The notes below the pieces were generated by a model, which did no database searches, had not been told where the DNA came from, and worked only from the letters and a program-made list of their open reading frames with translations. The translations under genes and the position numbers were made by a program. DNA of 64,000 bases. Origin: Morella rubra (taxonomy: Eukaryota; Streptophyta; Magnoliopsida; Fagales; Myricaceae). This document shows, one piece after another, positions 1 through 12,148 of the stretch (positions are counted from its first letter, which is position 1; the number at the start of each line of letters is the position of its first letter). The stretch is taken from positions 31,398,637 through 31,462,636 of the forward strand of contig CM025855.1 of the NCBI GenBank assembly GCA_003952965.2, read 5' to 3'.

Positions 1-3000
1 AAAATTTTAAAAATCTTTTTAATGTTAAAATTTGTTGAGGTTAATAAAAAGTGTGAAGTGTATATGTAAAAGTGTGAAATTTATTAAGATTTATAAAATG
101 TGTTTGATGTGGTGGAAATTTTAGACTCCCAACAAATTGGGTAAACAAACGGCCGGAGGTATCCTCTTTTCCTTTTTGAACTTTCCTAATATCCTTCTCG
201 TTTCTTTCCTAATGCCGGTTAGTTTATTGCACTATGTTCATCTACTGCTTCTTTAGTCCACAGTACATCTTTCGGTCTTGGCTGTCCGTTGCACGTGTCT
301 TTACTTGCGAGCACACGCTATCTTGCGTTAATTGCAATTGTCTACAGACTCTACACAGATTTATAGGAAGAAAATGTGCACTTCTGTTCTGTAGGTGAGG
401 CTCTTGCCAGACGGTGGCGTATGATTGAATCCGACATCATTTGCTATTTGCTGATACTTGGACCACTGGGCTGATAAAGAGAGTCATGAGTATCGTCTCA
501 ACTTTCATCGATGCACTGCCCACAATTCCAGCTCTCTGGAACTGGCCATCGTACCAAAGATTCCAAAAGTAAGATACCATGTTCTGCACGGCTGTTATTG
601 CTTCGAGTTACCTCCAATTTTCTTTTTCTTTTTCTTTCTTTAATGGGTTTTGATGAGGTCAAAAATCACCTCTATTAACAATGAATTAAAAAATATCACT
701 TTCTTTTTCTTTTTTCAATGGATTTTGATGAAGTAAAAAATCACATGTAGTAACAACGAATTGGAGTGCTTCATAATTACAGTAAAAAGTTACACGAAGG
801 TGCATATCCTCGGTTTCTTATTTTTATGCATCTTTTTGAAATATATGATTTTCTTAAAATGTTAGAGAGGTGAGACCTCAATATATATTCTAAATAATAA
901 TTGAGAAATCTTGCAAGGTTTTATCTTTTTAATGTGTTGTCAAGGTGTTTACGAAAGTTATCAAACTCAAACTTTTTATATTATTAGGCCAACCATATAT
1001 TATACTATCAAGTTTGTCTCTAAAAAAAGTTATCTTCTCTGACTATATTCTAATGAAGTTCAGCTGCATATAAACACATAGCATAATTTGGTTGTCTTCT
1101 GTTTAGACATGTCTTGAGGTAACCAGCTCGAGTTGTCGTTTTGATATGTATATTAATGATGTTTCTAATTGGTAGCTGGATTTAACTTGGGCTGGCTACG
1201 TGTAGAGCGTTCTTTTGAATATTACAAAGAAAAGGCGGGGGGAATAAAGACACATGTATTCCCGAAAAAAGTAAGGCGTGATAGAAAAGAGTACAGAAAA
1301 TAAATGCAAATGCCAGCAGTCAAAAAGTGAACGACATAGGACATAGTCTCGATCTTAAAGTGTCAAAGTTCATTCCCTCATTTAATTCTTTATATACTTT
1401 CCATCTAATCCATAAAGTTATTTCCTCTTTCCTGGTTGTCTATGCAATGCAACTCTATTCTCTAGTCTTCTTCTTCTTCTTTTTTCGACGCCATCCGTGG
1501 CAAGTGGTTGCCCATATTGATCTGTGTAGATCACATGGTTGATCCGGTGGCTGCTTGCCAGCTTCTATATCGTATCAATACATATATCGGCAGAAACGAA
1601 CGCAGCATTCATAGGAAACTAAAAAGTTATGCGCATTATTCTTGGGGATGATGAAATTGATGTTGTAAACCAGGACGATTCTCCTTGAGAATTGTACTAG
1701 GCAATGAACAGTCTAATCTTTATGAAATTTGATGTTTAAGCCCAACAAATACAATTAAATTGGACTGTGTCAATTTGTGTCCGGTATATAATGATTGTCG
1801 CTGATAAATCAGTTGGTTTACGGTCAATACGTCAGAGTAAATACAGCTTGATCTTCCCGTTTCTTTCCCTGTAAAACAATAAAGGATCCTGAATTCTGAG
1901 TGTGGAACCTTCGAAACTTAAGTTACTCTCATATTTTTATACGAGTTTTGCTATTTTATTACACAAGAAATCACTTACCTGTTCTCATCATTAACTTCTC
2001 TTTTTATAGTATTTTTGCCCACATCCCCCTCTTTTCCTCTAATCGGATTTTAACGAGTAGTTCTTGTCCCTGTTAGGTCGTGCTCTGTGATATTCTCTCT
2101 ACCTTTTTCCCACGGTTATTCGTATCTGCTACGGGTATAGTGGAACGTGGTGCCGTGGCTTATCGTGGGCTGTTAGGTAACTATTTGCTGACATATGTAG
2201 TGATTTTCTCTTTTGGAAAATATGCGACGTGGGTTGGTTGTAACTGTTGGACTTTTGAAAGACGTAATCATATTTTTCGGCCTAAATTAGTTTGGGCTGG
2301 ATGTGATTTAGTATTGACACCATCAGTCGCAAATTTTCATTGTACAAAAAAAAAATTACTTCTAGCTTATCTAACTAAACCGCGGTTTAAAAGTTAAAAA
2401 TAAAATTATAACTTTACACTAACATTATTGTTATTTAAAAAAATGCACCTTTATGAATGTCGTTGTCATACAAAGAATACACCTTGAATTATGGTAATAC
2501 TTCGTTCTTGACCCTATATATCTCCATTCAGTTCCGGTGGAAAAAAAATAAAAATAAAAAATCTTCCCACGGTCTTTGCTTAAGCAATGATATAGCCAGG
2601 ACGATAAACGAACCATGAATCATGATGGTAAGCTCTATAATGTGGCCACTTGACCCATGGGCATTCTCAAAGGGCCTGGGGTAGGTGGGACAGCCCTCCA
2701 GTAGATTTAAGTCTGCAGGTCCAACTTAGAAATTTTTATCTTCTTCTAGCTTTCGCTTTTCTTTTTCACCTTTTTATATAGATTGAAGAAAATCAGTGAT
2801 TCGACTGGTATTGGTTGTTCATTAATATGGAAATATTAGAAAACAATTTCCTTTAATTTTCACCGCTGGGCCAGTGACCTCCCTGTCTCGTGGTCAGGCA
2901 AAGGAAATGGAGGGAAATCCTAAGTTTGGGCCCCCCACTCCAGAAGTGCTTAGTAGGCGTGACAGAAGCATCTCTCAGAGTGATTTGCCATCTCCACGCG

Positions 3001-3790
3001 CACTCTCAGAAGCAACGTCGTTTGGCAGTGTCTCATATATTAGGAAAGCTATAAATAGACTGAGTTCTGATACTATACGCTTGGCCACGTGTATTTCGAA
3101 CTCCTCCTCTCACGAGAAGCATGGAAATTTTGGAATAAAATTTTGGGAAATTGGGAGAGTTTACTAATCTTTGACGCGCTTAAATTTGTCCTATTAAACT
3201 ATCTTATTATGGATTTTTATAGTCGTGCAAATGATACAAATTATAACTTACAAGCAATCTTCATCTAGACAATAAAGTTTTATACGATTTATCTGATTTT
3301 AGTCTATATACATTTAACATTCATAAGTGTAATCCAAATGTATTTTGTAGATAGAATTATTACTATTTTATGAAAGATAATGGTATTGAAAATTTAAGAT
3401 TTATCCTAACAAAAATTAAATTGCTGAATTTGGTTTGATTATGTAACATCAAGAGTCTTAAAATATTTAGCATGTTAGCATTAAAAAGAATTTATACTAC
3501 AAATAATAATATGAGTCAGCAATCCTTTCCCTCGGCCGTTCCGTTATAGCCTCTTCTCTTTTTTTTTCTTCTCACGAACAAAGGAAAACAACAAAATAAG
3601 CCATCAATTTCTGGCATTCTGCTTATCATTTCAGGACACGCGCCAGATAGGCCGGTGGTAAGGCTGGTCTTCCTTGTTTCTCACCACCCTCCAAAAGGCA
3701 ACGCCTGTCAGAGACTCAAAGAGTGAATTTTTCTGCACCAAAAGAAGGGTCTCTGTCCCCATGCCATCCGTTCCAAGAAACTGAAACGGC
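1..3790. other. Intergenic, AT-rich, upstream of left ArfGAP gene
   Basis: I see no gene I can support here. The first 160 bases are AT-rich, MITE-like sequence (runs of aaaatttt and a cccaacaaattggg stem). Short open frames at 458-643 and 2080-2397 lack family features and use non-ATG starts. A GC-richer island at 2870-3060 contains a short open frame beginning at an ATG near 2908, without recognisable homology. Confidence 0.6.
3045..3095 (+). promoter_or_regulatory. TATA-like box with nearby G-box
   Basis: A ctataaatag motif near 3049 is followed about 35 bases later by ccacgtgt, a core G-box (CACGTG at 3086-3091) of the type bound by plant bZIP and bHLH factors. It lies about 750 bp upstream of the likely ArfGAP TATA box. 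The mirrored copy differs by one inserted base. It could be a distal regulatory site or the core of an unrecognised short transcript. No downstream gene was found to decide this. Confidence 0.25.
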
Positions 3791-3801
3791 ACCGTTCTGG
3801 A

Positions 3802-3809
3802 TATAAAAG
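3802..3809 (+). promoter_or_regulatory. Probable TATA box of left ArfGAP gene
   Basis: The motif tataaaag lies about 650 bp upstream of the ArfGAP start codon and is followed by a purine-rich then pyrimidine-rich leader. It is conserved at 52512-52519 in the other arm. The implied leader is long and contains several upstream ATGs. Confidence 0.4.
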
Positions 3810-3921
3810 AAAAAGGTAGAAAAGAAGAAAAATACAAAAGAATAAGAGAGAGAAAAGAAAGTGTAGGGAGGGAGGAGAAGATACAGAAAAAGGGCTCTCT
3901 CTGCGTGTTTCGCTTTTATCT

Positions 3922-4377
3922 ATGCCTGTGTCTGTGTCACACACATGCTTTACGACATTTTCAGGTTGATGAGGAATTTCCTAATCGAATCCCAATAAGC
4001 ACTACCTCTGATGTGCCGCTAATTCGACGTCCATGGTTTTTACCTGCCCTTCCTAGGGTTTCTTATTCTGGTCATCTTGCCTTCGCTTCTAGGGTTCTGA
4101 AACCAAAAGCTAAAATTAAGAAAAGCAAGAAAGGAAAAAACAGTAAAAGAGGAATTTGGAACTCCCAAAGCTTCTTTTCTCCTCAGGGTCAGTGGCTGTG
4201 AAATTCGTGTAAATCAAGCTCATGTATGTCTCAGGGCTGTAATTTCAAGTGCTGGAGGTGATTCATTTTTACGTGCCATTCCATTTTTTCCGTTTTGGTT
4301 GAACGGCGATCAAGATGGGAGTGAAATGCGAGATCTTGCTCGGCTTTGAGCTGCTTCGTGGTGTTTGTAAGATTTGA
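3922..4377 (+). promoter_or_regulatory. uORF cluster in the ArfGAP 5' leader
   Basis: Between the likely TATA box and the main ATG at 4455 there are several short complete upstream reading frames: 3922-3969 (15 codons), 4033-4056 (7), 4222-4242 (6) and 4315-4377 (20). Further upstream ATGs follow near 4326 and 4398. If this leader is retained unspliced in the mRNA, scanning ribosomes would meet these first, which usually lowers main-frame translation. A leader intron could remove some of them. The same cluster exists in the right arm. Confidence 0.4.
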
Positions 4378-7300
4378 TCGGAGAAGATCGAGCTTTGGAT
4401 GTGATGATATATTGATAATTTGCACCAAGAAGAGCAAGAACCGTAGTCTCCAAAATGCATTTCGCAAAGCTCGACGACTCTCCAATGTTTCGCAAGCAGG
4501 TTCTTTCTCTCTCTCTCTCTGTCCCCCTCGTTCCCTCCCCCTCCTTTTGCATGTTCAACTGAATAATCTCGAATCCAACAATTGCTGATAGAACATCTCA
4601 ATGCTCTGTATGTTTGGTGTGAAATTTTAGCTGACCAAATTAAACTTTGGGAATTTTCATTAATTGGAGGATACTTGTACTCGTATGGTTAAGAGTTCGA
4701 AGTTTTAAGGAAACTTTTATTTGCATTCATATTGCGAATAGTTTAGAGTTTCAAGGAAAGTTTTATTGATTAGACAGGTATGAGTAAAATAAGAATTACT
4801 GTTGTAGAGTTTGTGGTTGTCTTGATTGTCACTGCCCATAAATGCTAACTTGGAGCAGTTTATGAAAAATTTGATGTTCAATTTATCGGGTGTGAAGTTT
4901 ATAATTATTTGTTCTTGCGCTTAGAATTAGAGGTTATTTTTAACAAACTTTTGCTGCTCTGGACCCTATTAAAGGCCTATATATAATTCATACAACTTCA
5001 TCTCTGAAGCTTCAGTTACTATGATTGGTCCTTGAGTTGGTTAATTTCCTTGAACAGTTTTCTTTGCTGACAACTTGGTCTAAGTATTGAGGCTGATCCA
5101 TGTATTTAACAGTAAGGTTTAGTTTAATCGAGTTGAGTCAAGGGGGGTTTTGACACAATCACGATTGTATTTTGAGACTGAAGCAAAAGACCACGTTCAA
5201 TTGTTGTTGTGGCATCTCTCCTGTTTGCATTGTTCCACACTCGAAGGAAATTGCTAATGCTAATGGGTGCTGAACACATCCAATGGTAATTATTTATACC
5301 GATTGACATAGTAGCCATGCCAGTTGTGGATAACATATCTGTATCAACTGGCTTCCTTTATCTATGATTGAAATTATTTGATGGGTGTTATTGCATTCAT
5401 GTTGATACACTGCTGCTGTGAATAATATGGCTAATTGATGATCTCTTGGTAAACAGATACAAAGTTTGGAGGAAAGTGCAGAATCCTTAAGGGAGAGAAG
5501 TTTAAAGTTTTACAAAGGATGTCGAAAATATACGTATGTATACATCTAGTCCTTTTTTATCCCTCGTTAATTTTTAATTTGACATCTCTTTTATGCTGAA
5601 TTACAATCTTGACAATTTAGAGGAGAATCTTTATAGTGATTTTATTTGGCACCATGAAAATAAGTTTTGTTATGTGGTTGCTAAAGTTGACCTTCATTGG
5701 TGGTTATTTGTTTCATAAAAATCTTTCTTTGTCATCTTATGGACTTTGGACTCTGGAGGGATTTTAATTACTAAGATTTGGGTTAACTTTAATTGCATCT
5801 GTTTTTCCACGCACAGTGAAGGACTTGGGGAGGGATATGATGGGGACATTGCTTTTGCGAGTGCACTAGAATCATTTGGTGGAGGGCATAATGATCCCAT
5901 TAGTTTGGCTTTTGGAGGTATGCCAATTTGCTTGTGCTGAAAGTTATTTATCTTCTTTGGTTCCTACATGTTAATTCCCATCTGTTGGTTTCCAAATTAT
6001 TTCTCTTGATTCTTTTGACAATGCTTAGAAACTGTACTTTATGGGTGGAATATGCATGGAATTCGTGGCTGGTGTTTACTTTTTTATATAGAATGGAATT
6101 TCTATCTGCTTCTACAGGACCGGTTATGACCAAATTTACGATTGCATTGAGAGAAATTGGGACATACAAAGAAGTTCTTCGATCCCAGGTAAAAGTTGTG
6201 GATCATTTTCTCAGAATCTGTAGTTTCTTGGATCTGTTGCTCCATTGTGGTTCCTTTGCTGTTGAATGAAAACAAGATTGCTTGGACTGCCATTGCAAGA
6301 ATACAAGTTGAATTGTGTTTCTTAAGAAACTCCAATCCGGGCTCCTGTACTTGCTTCTTGGTTTGTTTTTTACTCAAAGAAGTTGGCTCATCTTCTCCTC
6401 TTGTTCTATCTTTTTCTTTATTTTTAATAATTTTTGACTTGAGGAGAGCTAACTGAACCTCACAATGTTAGAAGTGCTTACCTGCTGGCTCATGTCGTCA
6501 ATTGTTTTCTCATACTGCTCCAAGAAAGTTAGAGACAATCTGAAGAGAGGTCTCACCTAATAGGATGCGTGGTTAAAATGTTTTTGTTCTACCCTCCTTT
6601 CTTATTTTGTTGGTTGAACTTGTGTGATGAGTTTGTCGTCTTAACTTGGGCAAGTTTTGAGCTCTTGACCTTTTAATATGGAAAACATGGAACATGAAAG
6701 AATCTGGTGGATACACAATTACCATTTATTTACTAATTTTAGACCACCTGATATCTTGCTTAAATATTTGCAAACTCTTTTGGAGGTCCTTTTTTCCAGA
6801 GATTTTGACTCTCTCTGGGTTTTCCCTTCAGTAAATTGTTTGTTGCATATTCTTTTGGTTGATAAGAAGATTTTTTGCCTTTCTTCTTTGCTAATTAAAA
6901 ATTTGATTGTTTTTCCCCTCAGGTTGAACATATGCTAAATGATAGATTGCTGCAGTTTGTCAACATTGATTTGCATGAGGTTAAGGTACTGTGGACTGCT
7001 CAACTTTTATTGGGTATTAAATATATTTACTTGGATTCGCCTTTGTGGGCTATTATGGTATGTGGTATTAGATTGAAGTTTAGTAACCGCGGCAGAACTT
7101 TAATGTCTAATTTCAGTTTCATATTACCTAGTCAGTTTGCTTTTTATTGGAAGGGCCTTAATCTGCCTGATGCTTCCACCACTTCCTTTTGGCCTGTGAT
7201 TATATCTCCTCTGGGAGTGCCCAGGGGGGACAATGACTGACTCAAGATCTCTCATTTTTCCTTATAACGATAGAAGGGCAGAAAAGAGGTCATGAAAGCT

Positions 7301-10128
7301 GACTTGAAATGTTCAAATTTTATTCTGTTCTTTTATGAATAAGCTTGACTGCAATGGCTGCTGTTTGACAGCTCGTGCTCTTATTCATAGATGCATACAT
7401 GCACATATCTCCATTTTTCTTGTTGAGATGAAACACTCTGGGTCTTACATCAATCAAGAAACCCTTTTTCCTTCCAGAGAATGTCTCTTGTTTATCTGAG
7501 ACAACCATTTTTCCTTATTATATCCTTATTATAAGTGATACGCAGAATGAGATCCAATTTCCGTCTCTAGAATATCAGAGTTTATTATCTTAAGATTTCC
7601 TGGTGTGTCAGTTGTATCAAACTGGGAATTTCAGCACTGACTTTTAGTGCTGTTGTTGCAAAGTCAGTTTTAAGGTATCTTGAATTTGTGCAGGAAGCAC
7701 GGAAGCGTTTTGACAAGGCTAGTATGGTTTATGACCAGGTGCACCCCCCCCCGGTCTTAAATTTGTACTGATTTTGTTATATTAGTTGATGCCATCTGCA
7801 TGCATCTCAGGAAGAGGTCATCATGGTTACCATTCCTTCACTAAAATGAGTATTTGTTCAAGTACTTTAGGTTGGTCGAAACTGAATTTCCACTTGTGTT
7901 ACCCAGAACCCTTGTGTATTAGTCTTCCTTTATATTCATACTCTTGGGGAATGAGGCGTACAGTTTGTAATTTATAGATGTGTTTTTTTAATCTTACTCT
8001 TGCATCTTGAATTTGCAGCCGCTTTCCTAACTTTTGTTGCTATTGATGAACAACTCTGGATCTTGCATATTTATACAGCAACAAATGCCTAAAACAGCCG
8101 TCTTCTTAGCATAATTTGACCATTGTTTTGGATATTCCATGATGTTTTGGGATCCATACTATTATAATACGAATATGGAGAAATGTATTTATTTTGTTAC
8201 ATTTCTCATAATGCCACAGGCTCGTGAAAAATTTCTATCACTGCGGAAAGGCACAAAGAGTGATGTAGCAACTCTTTTAGAGGAGGTATCATTCACTATT
8301 TATTCTTAGTGTATCTATTGGCATAGTCTTATCCAAAGAATCGTCATAGTTCTGGAAAGATTCCATTTTTTTTATTCTATTATGGTTTTGAGAAATGCCA
8401 GGAGCTTCATAATGCAAGGTCTACATTTGAGCAAGCTCGCTTCAGTTTGGTGAGTAGATTTATTGGTTCTCTTTGTTCTGCTACAAATGAATGTTTCTGT
8501 GACCTCTGAAATGTTACTACTTGGCCACTCAATTTGGTGAATGATACCTGGGCTTCAGTAATTTTGGCCACTCTGTCCAGGTTACTGCACTTTCTAATGT
8601 TGAAGCAAAAAAGAGGTTTGAATTTTTGGAAGCAGTCAGTGGGACAATGGATGCACATCTTCGTTACTTCAAACAGGTAGAGGATATGGCTGGAACTCTC
8701 TGCCCTTTTCTCATGTTTTATCATACATACCTACACTTATCTTTTGAATTTGTCTCTACATATAGGGATATGAGTTGTTGCACCAAATGGAGCCATACAT
8801 TAATCAGGTTTGATTTTTATCTTGGCATTCATATTGGAAGCAAATATGTTATTATCTATGTTACAGGCTGTTGAAAACAATAATTGTAGTTTGGTCATTT
8901 TTCCTTGATCTGCTTCTGTGGTTAGTATTTTTTAACAATTTGATGGTTGAGGGGATGCACATCATGGAAAAATAGCTAGTGCTGTGTTAGCAAAATTGTA
9001 TTAGCATCTCTAGTTATTGCCCATAAGAAAAGAACTTAACACTGTAGATGTTAATGCACCAAGGCCATTTGAATCTGCCTTTAGGAGTACCACAGTGGCA
9101 AGAAAATTTTACATGGCCAGCCCAAGATAAAGGGGATTGGACTAGGATTGATAAGCTGAGAGAAATCTTACATCTATCGAGTTGACTATTGTGTGTAGGT
9201 CTGCGACTCATCAACTTTTTATTGTTGTTTTGCAGGTCTTGACCTATGCACAACAGTCAAGAGAAAGGTCTAACTATGAGCAGGCTGCTCTTAATGAAAG
9301 GATGCAAGATTATAAAAGGCAGGTGGATCGAGAGAGTAGGTGGTCTTCCAATGGTACGAATGGATCTCCTAATGGCGATGGTATACAAGCCATTGGTAGA
9401 AGTTCGCACAAAATGATAGAGGCAGTTATGCAGTCTGCTGCAAAGGGAAAGGTTCATAATTTGTAACTTATGAACAAACTCTATCTATAAGTCCACCTTT
9501 GTCTTTCAAATGAGATGATCTCACTCTCTAGCTGTTGTACCCATACATGCCTAATACTGTGAGTATCTTGCTCAGGTTCAAACCATTCGACAAGGTTATC
9601 TCTCAAAGCGCTCTTCAAGCCTAAGGGGTGACTGGAAAAGAAGGTTTTTTGTTCTAGATAGCCGAGGAATGCTGTATTACTATCGTAAACAGTGCAGCAA
9701 ACCATCTGTAAGTATTTTGTTTATTGTTTTAGTTATTTGGCATATGGCTTCAAGCCTGTGCTTGGCATCAACTTTTGCCATTTACTCCTTGTGTTTGGTT
9801 ATATCTTTTAGGGTTCTAGTAGTCAACTTTCTGGTCAGAGAAATAGTTCTGAGCTTGGGTCTGGATTGCTGAGTCGGTGGCTTTCCTCTCACTATCATGG
9901 TGGTGGAGTACACGATGAGAAATCTGTTGCTCATCATACAGTGAACCTGCTTACATCAACAATCAAAGTTGATGCTGACCAGTCAGATCTTAGGTTTTGC
10001 TTCAGGATCATTTCACCAACAAAGAATTACACTTTGCAGGTTTGACTTGAGGGGTAGCATGTCTTTGTGGCTTTAGTTTATCTTTTAGATTAACTTCATA
10101 CTTTTGGAAACAAACTTCTTGCTTCTTG

Positions 10129-10440
10129 ATTCTGACAATGTGATGGTTTACTGTTGAGGGTTAAGAGATAATACATCCTCAATAACATTTATTTATGCTT
10201 GTCAGTGCAGGCAGAGAGTGCAATGGACCAAATGGATTGGATTGAAAAGATCACAGGAGTCATAGCTTCATTACTTAGTTCTCATTCTGACAATGTGATG
10301 GTTTACTGTTGAGGGTTCAAGAGATGAATACATCCTCAATAACATTTTTTATGCTTGTCAGTGCACAGAGAGTGCAATGGACCAAATGGATTGGATTGAA
10401 AAGATCACAGTGAGTCATAGCTTCATTACTTAGTTCTCAA
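10129..10440 (+). repeat. 155-bp imperfect tandem duplication across ArfGAP exon 14
   Basis: The block starting attctgacaatgtgatgg at 10129 is repeated from 10284, including the intron end and exon 14. The first unit matches the right arm. The second has several small indels (extra bases around ttcaagagatgaat, acceptor changed to gtgcacagag, an extra t after atcacag). The right arm has one unit only. The noisy second unit resembles uncorrected read sequence as much as a genuine duplication. Confidence 0.9.
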
Positions 10441-10531
10441 GCAAAGAATTTTTTTAAAAAGGATTGTTGAAGTGTCGCTTATGGAGAAAACCAGTATTGG
10501 TGCTGCGGATGGGTCCATCAAAACAGAGAGT
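10441..10531 (+). other. Non-homologous patch inside left ArfGAP gene
   Basis: About 91 bases here have no counterpart in the other arm, where 149 bases (45889-46037) carry the end of exon 14, a short intron and the first 19 or so codons of exon 15. Homology resumes at gttcgtttgaaagc. I could not match the patch to anything else in the window. It could be filler, a gene-conversion tract from a paralogue or a misassembly. Confidence 0.75.
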
Positions 10532-11769
10532 GTTCGTTTGAAAGCTCTGACTTTGATCACTGTGCAGTGGAAGAATATACGTCTGAGAGGAGCCTTGCAA
10601 CAACACATCACGAACGCCCCCTACGGAGTATGCAATCACAACGGTCCTGTGTGAAAATCGAGAAGCCAATCGATGTATTGCGGAAAGTGTGTGGTAATGA
10701 TAGATGTGCTGATTGTGGTGCCCCCGAACCAGATTGGGCATCATTAAATCTCGGCGTTCTTGTTTGTATTGAATGTTCTGGTGTTCATCGAAATCTTGGG
10801 GTACACATATCAAAGGTAAATTAGAGTAGTTCAAATACTTGCCCTTTATCATGTTCCCTCTATGAGTCATGCTTGCTTCTTGGACAAAATATGTGAAATT
10901 GACCGAAGTTTCTTTATGTTTGAAAAAGGTTGAGAGGATGCTCAATTATGAAGATAGAAGTAAAATGTATATGAGATATCAATTGGGGCTCGTTCAAAAA
11001 TCTTTATGTGCTTGCTCAAAAAATAGACCAACTTCCTTTATCATTTATTCATAGAAGGTTGTGGAGATCCACAAAAATTGAGGCAACAAGGGTCATAGAG
11101 GAATAGTTTTTTACCTTATTTTCTTATGTTTCCTAAATATTTATAAACTAATCGGGGTCCACAAGTATTTGTGTCCCTGAAGAATAAGTTTACATGGAGT
11201 TCACTAACCAAAATTTTAACTCTCTAAAATTTATCATCATTACAAAATTTTTTCTCTCCTCACTTTTTCACTAACTTTTTTTCACTTTTTCACGAACTTT
11301 TTCACTCTCTCCTCACTTTTTTACCAACTCTCATACCCAAAATTTTAACTTCCCCAAAAATTTTGACAAAATTTTGTTTCCAAACGCCATGTTAGTGTTA
11401 TCGTAATCTATGCCTCCCTTCACTTTTTCCTTCTCCCCCATCTGCATCCTTCCAAACATAGTGTTAGAATTCCTGTTCTTGTTTTTCCTGTACTCTGTAT
11501 TTTTGGTTATATAAGCTTCTGTCCATGAGTAGCTTTCTGATGTGACCTCATTTAGGCACCTTTTGTTCTTCTGTTGACTGCTATTGCAGGTAAGGTCTCT
11601 TACACTGGATGTCAAAGTGTGGGATCCCTTTGTTATCAGTTTGTTTCAGTCTCTAGGAAACACCTTTGCCAACTCAGTTTGGGAGGAACTATTGCAATCA
11701 AGAAGTGCCTTTCAGCTTGATCTCGTACCCTCGGGGTAAGGAATCTGCAGAAGGGTTGAAATAAAATTT

Positions 11770-12148
11770 TTGGGAAAAATATACTTTCACCCCCCTGACT
11801 ATTGGGATTTTGACATTTTGCACCCCAGACCATCAATTTCGTTACATTTCACCCCTCAACTACCAACCGTTTATACTTTACATCCATAATTGTTAATTTG
11901 GACAAAAATTGCTATTTTGGTTAAGTGAAATAGCAAATTTACCCCCATACAAAATATCATTATAAAAAAATTATTAGGGTAAAATCATCATTTCACTGAA
12001 CAAAAATAGCAATTTCCGTCCAAAATAACGGTTGAGAGTTCTAAGTGTAAACAGTTGGTAGTTGAGGGCGAAATGTAACGAAATTAATGGTCTGGGGTGT
12101 AAAGTGTCAAAACTCCAATAGTTCGGGGGCGAAATGTGTATTTCTCAA
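11770..12148. mobile_element. Fold-back MITE in ArfGAP intron (left)
   Basis: This roughly 380-bp element is almost entirely an imperfect inverted repeat. Its left half includes actattgggattttgaca and ccatcaatttcgttacat. The right half has the reverse complements (atgtaacgaaattaatgg, tgtcaaaactccaatagt). The symmetry continues inward through aattgctatttt to an AT-rich loop. It has no coding capacity, so it would depend on a transposase elsewhere. It lies in the intron between ArfGAP exons 16 and 17. Confidence 0.75.

Noticed and set aside
458-643. Short frame with a possible exon (IPALWNWPSYQRF in another frame) and a nearby gtaag
   Set aside because: I could not connect it to a start, a second exon or a known family.
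2080-2397. Frame with a W-x6-RRNHIF stretch recalling the WKERN motif of LINE-type elements
   Set aside because: Too short and too weak. No reverse transcriptase motifs, poly-A tail or target duplication nearby.
2874-3167. GC-richer serine/proline frame near a TATA-like box
   Set aside because: No ATG-led frame of useful length with recognisable homology. The right copy is shifted by a single base, so the frame is not preserved between arms.
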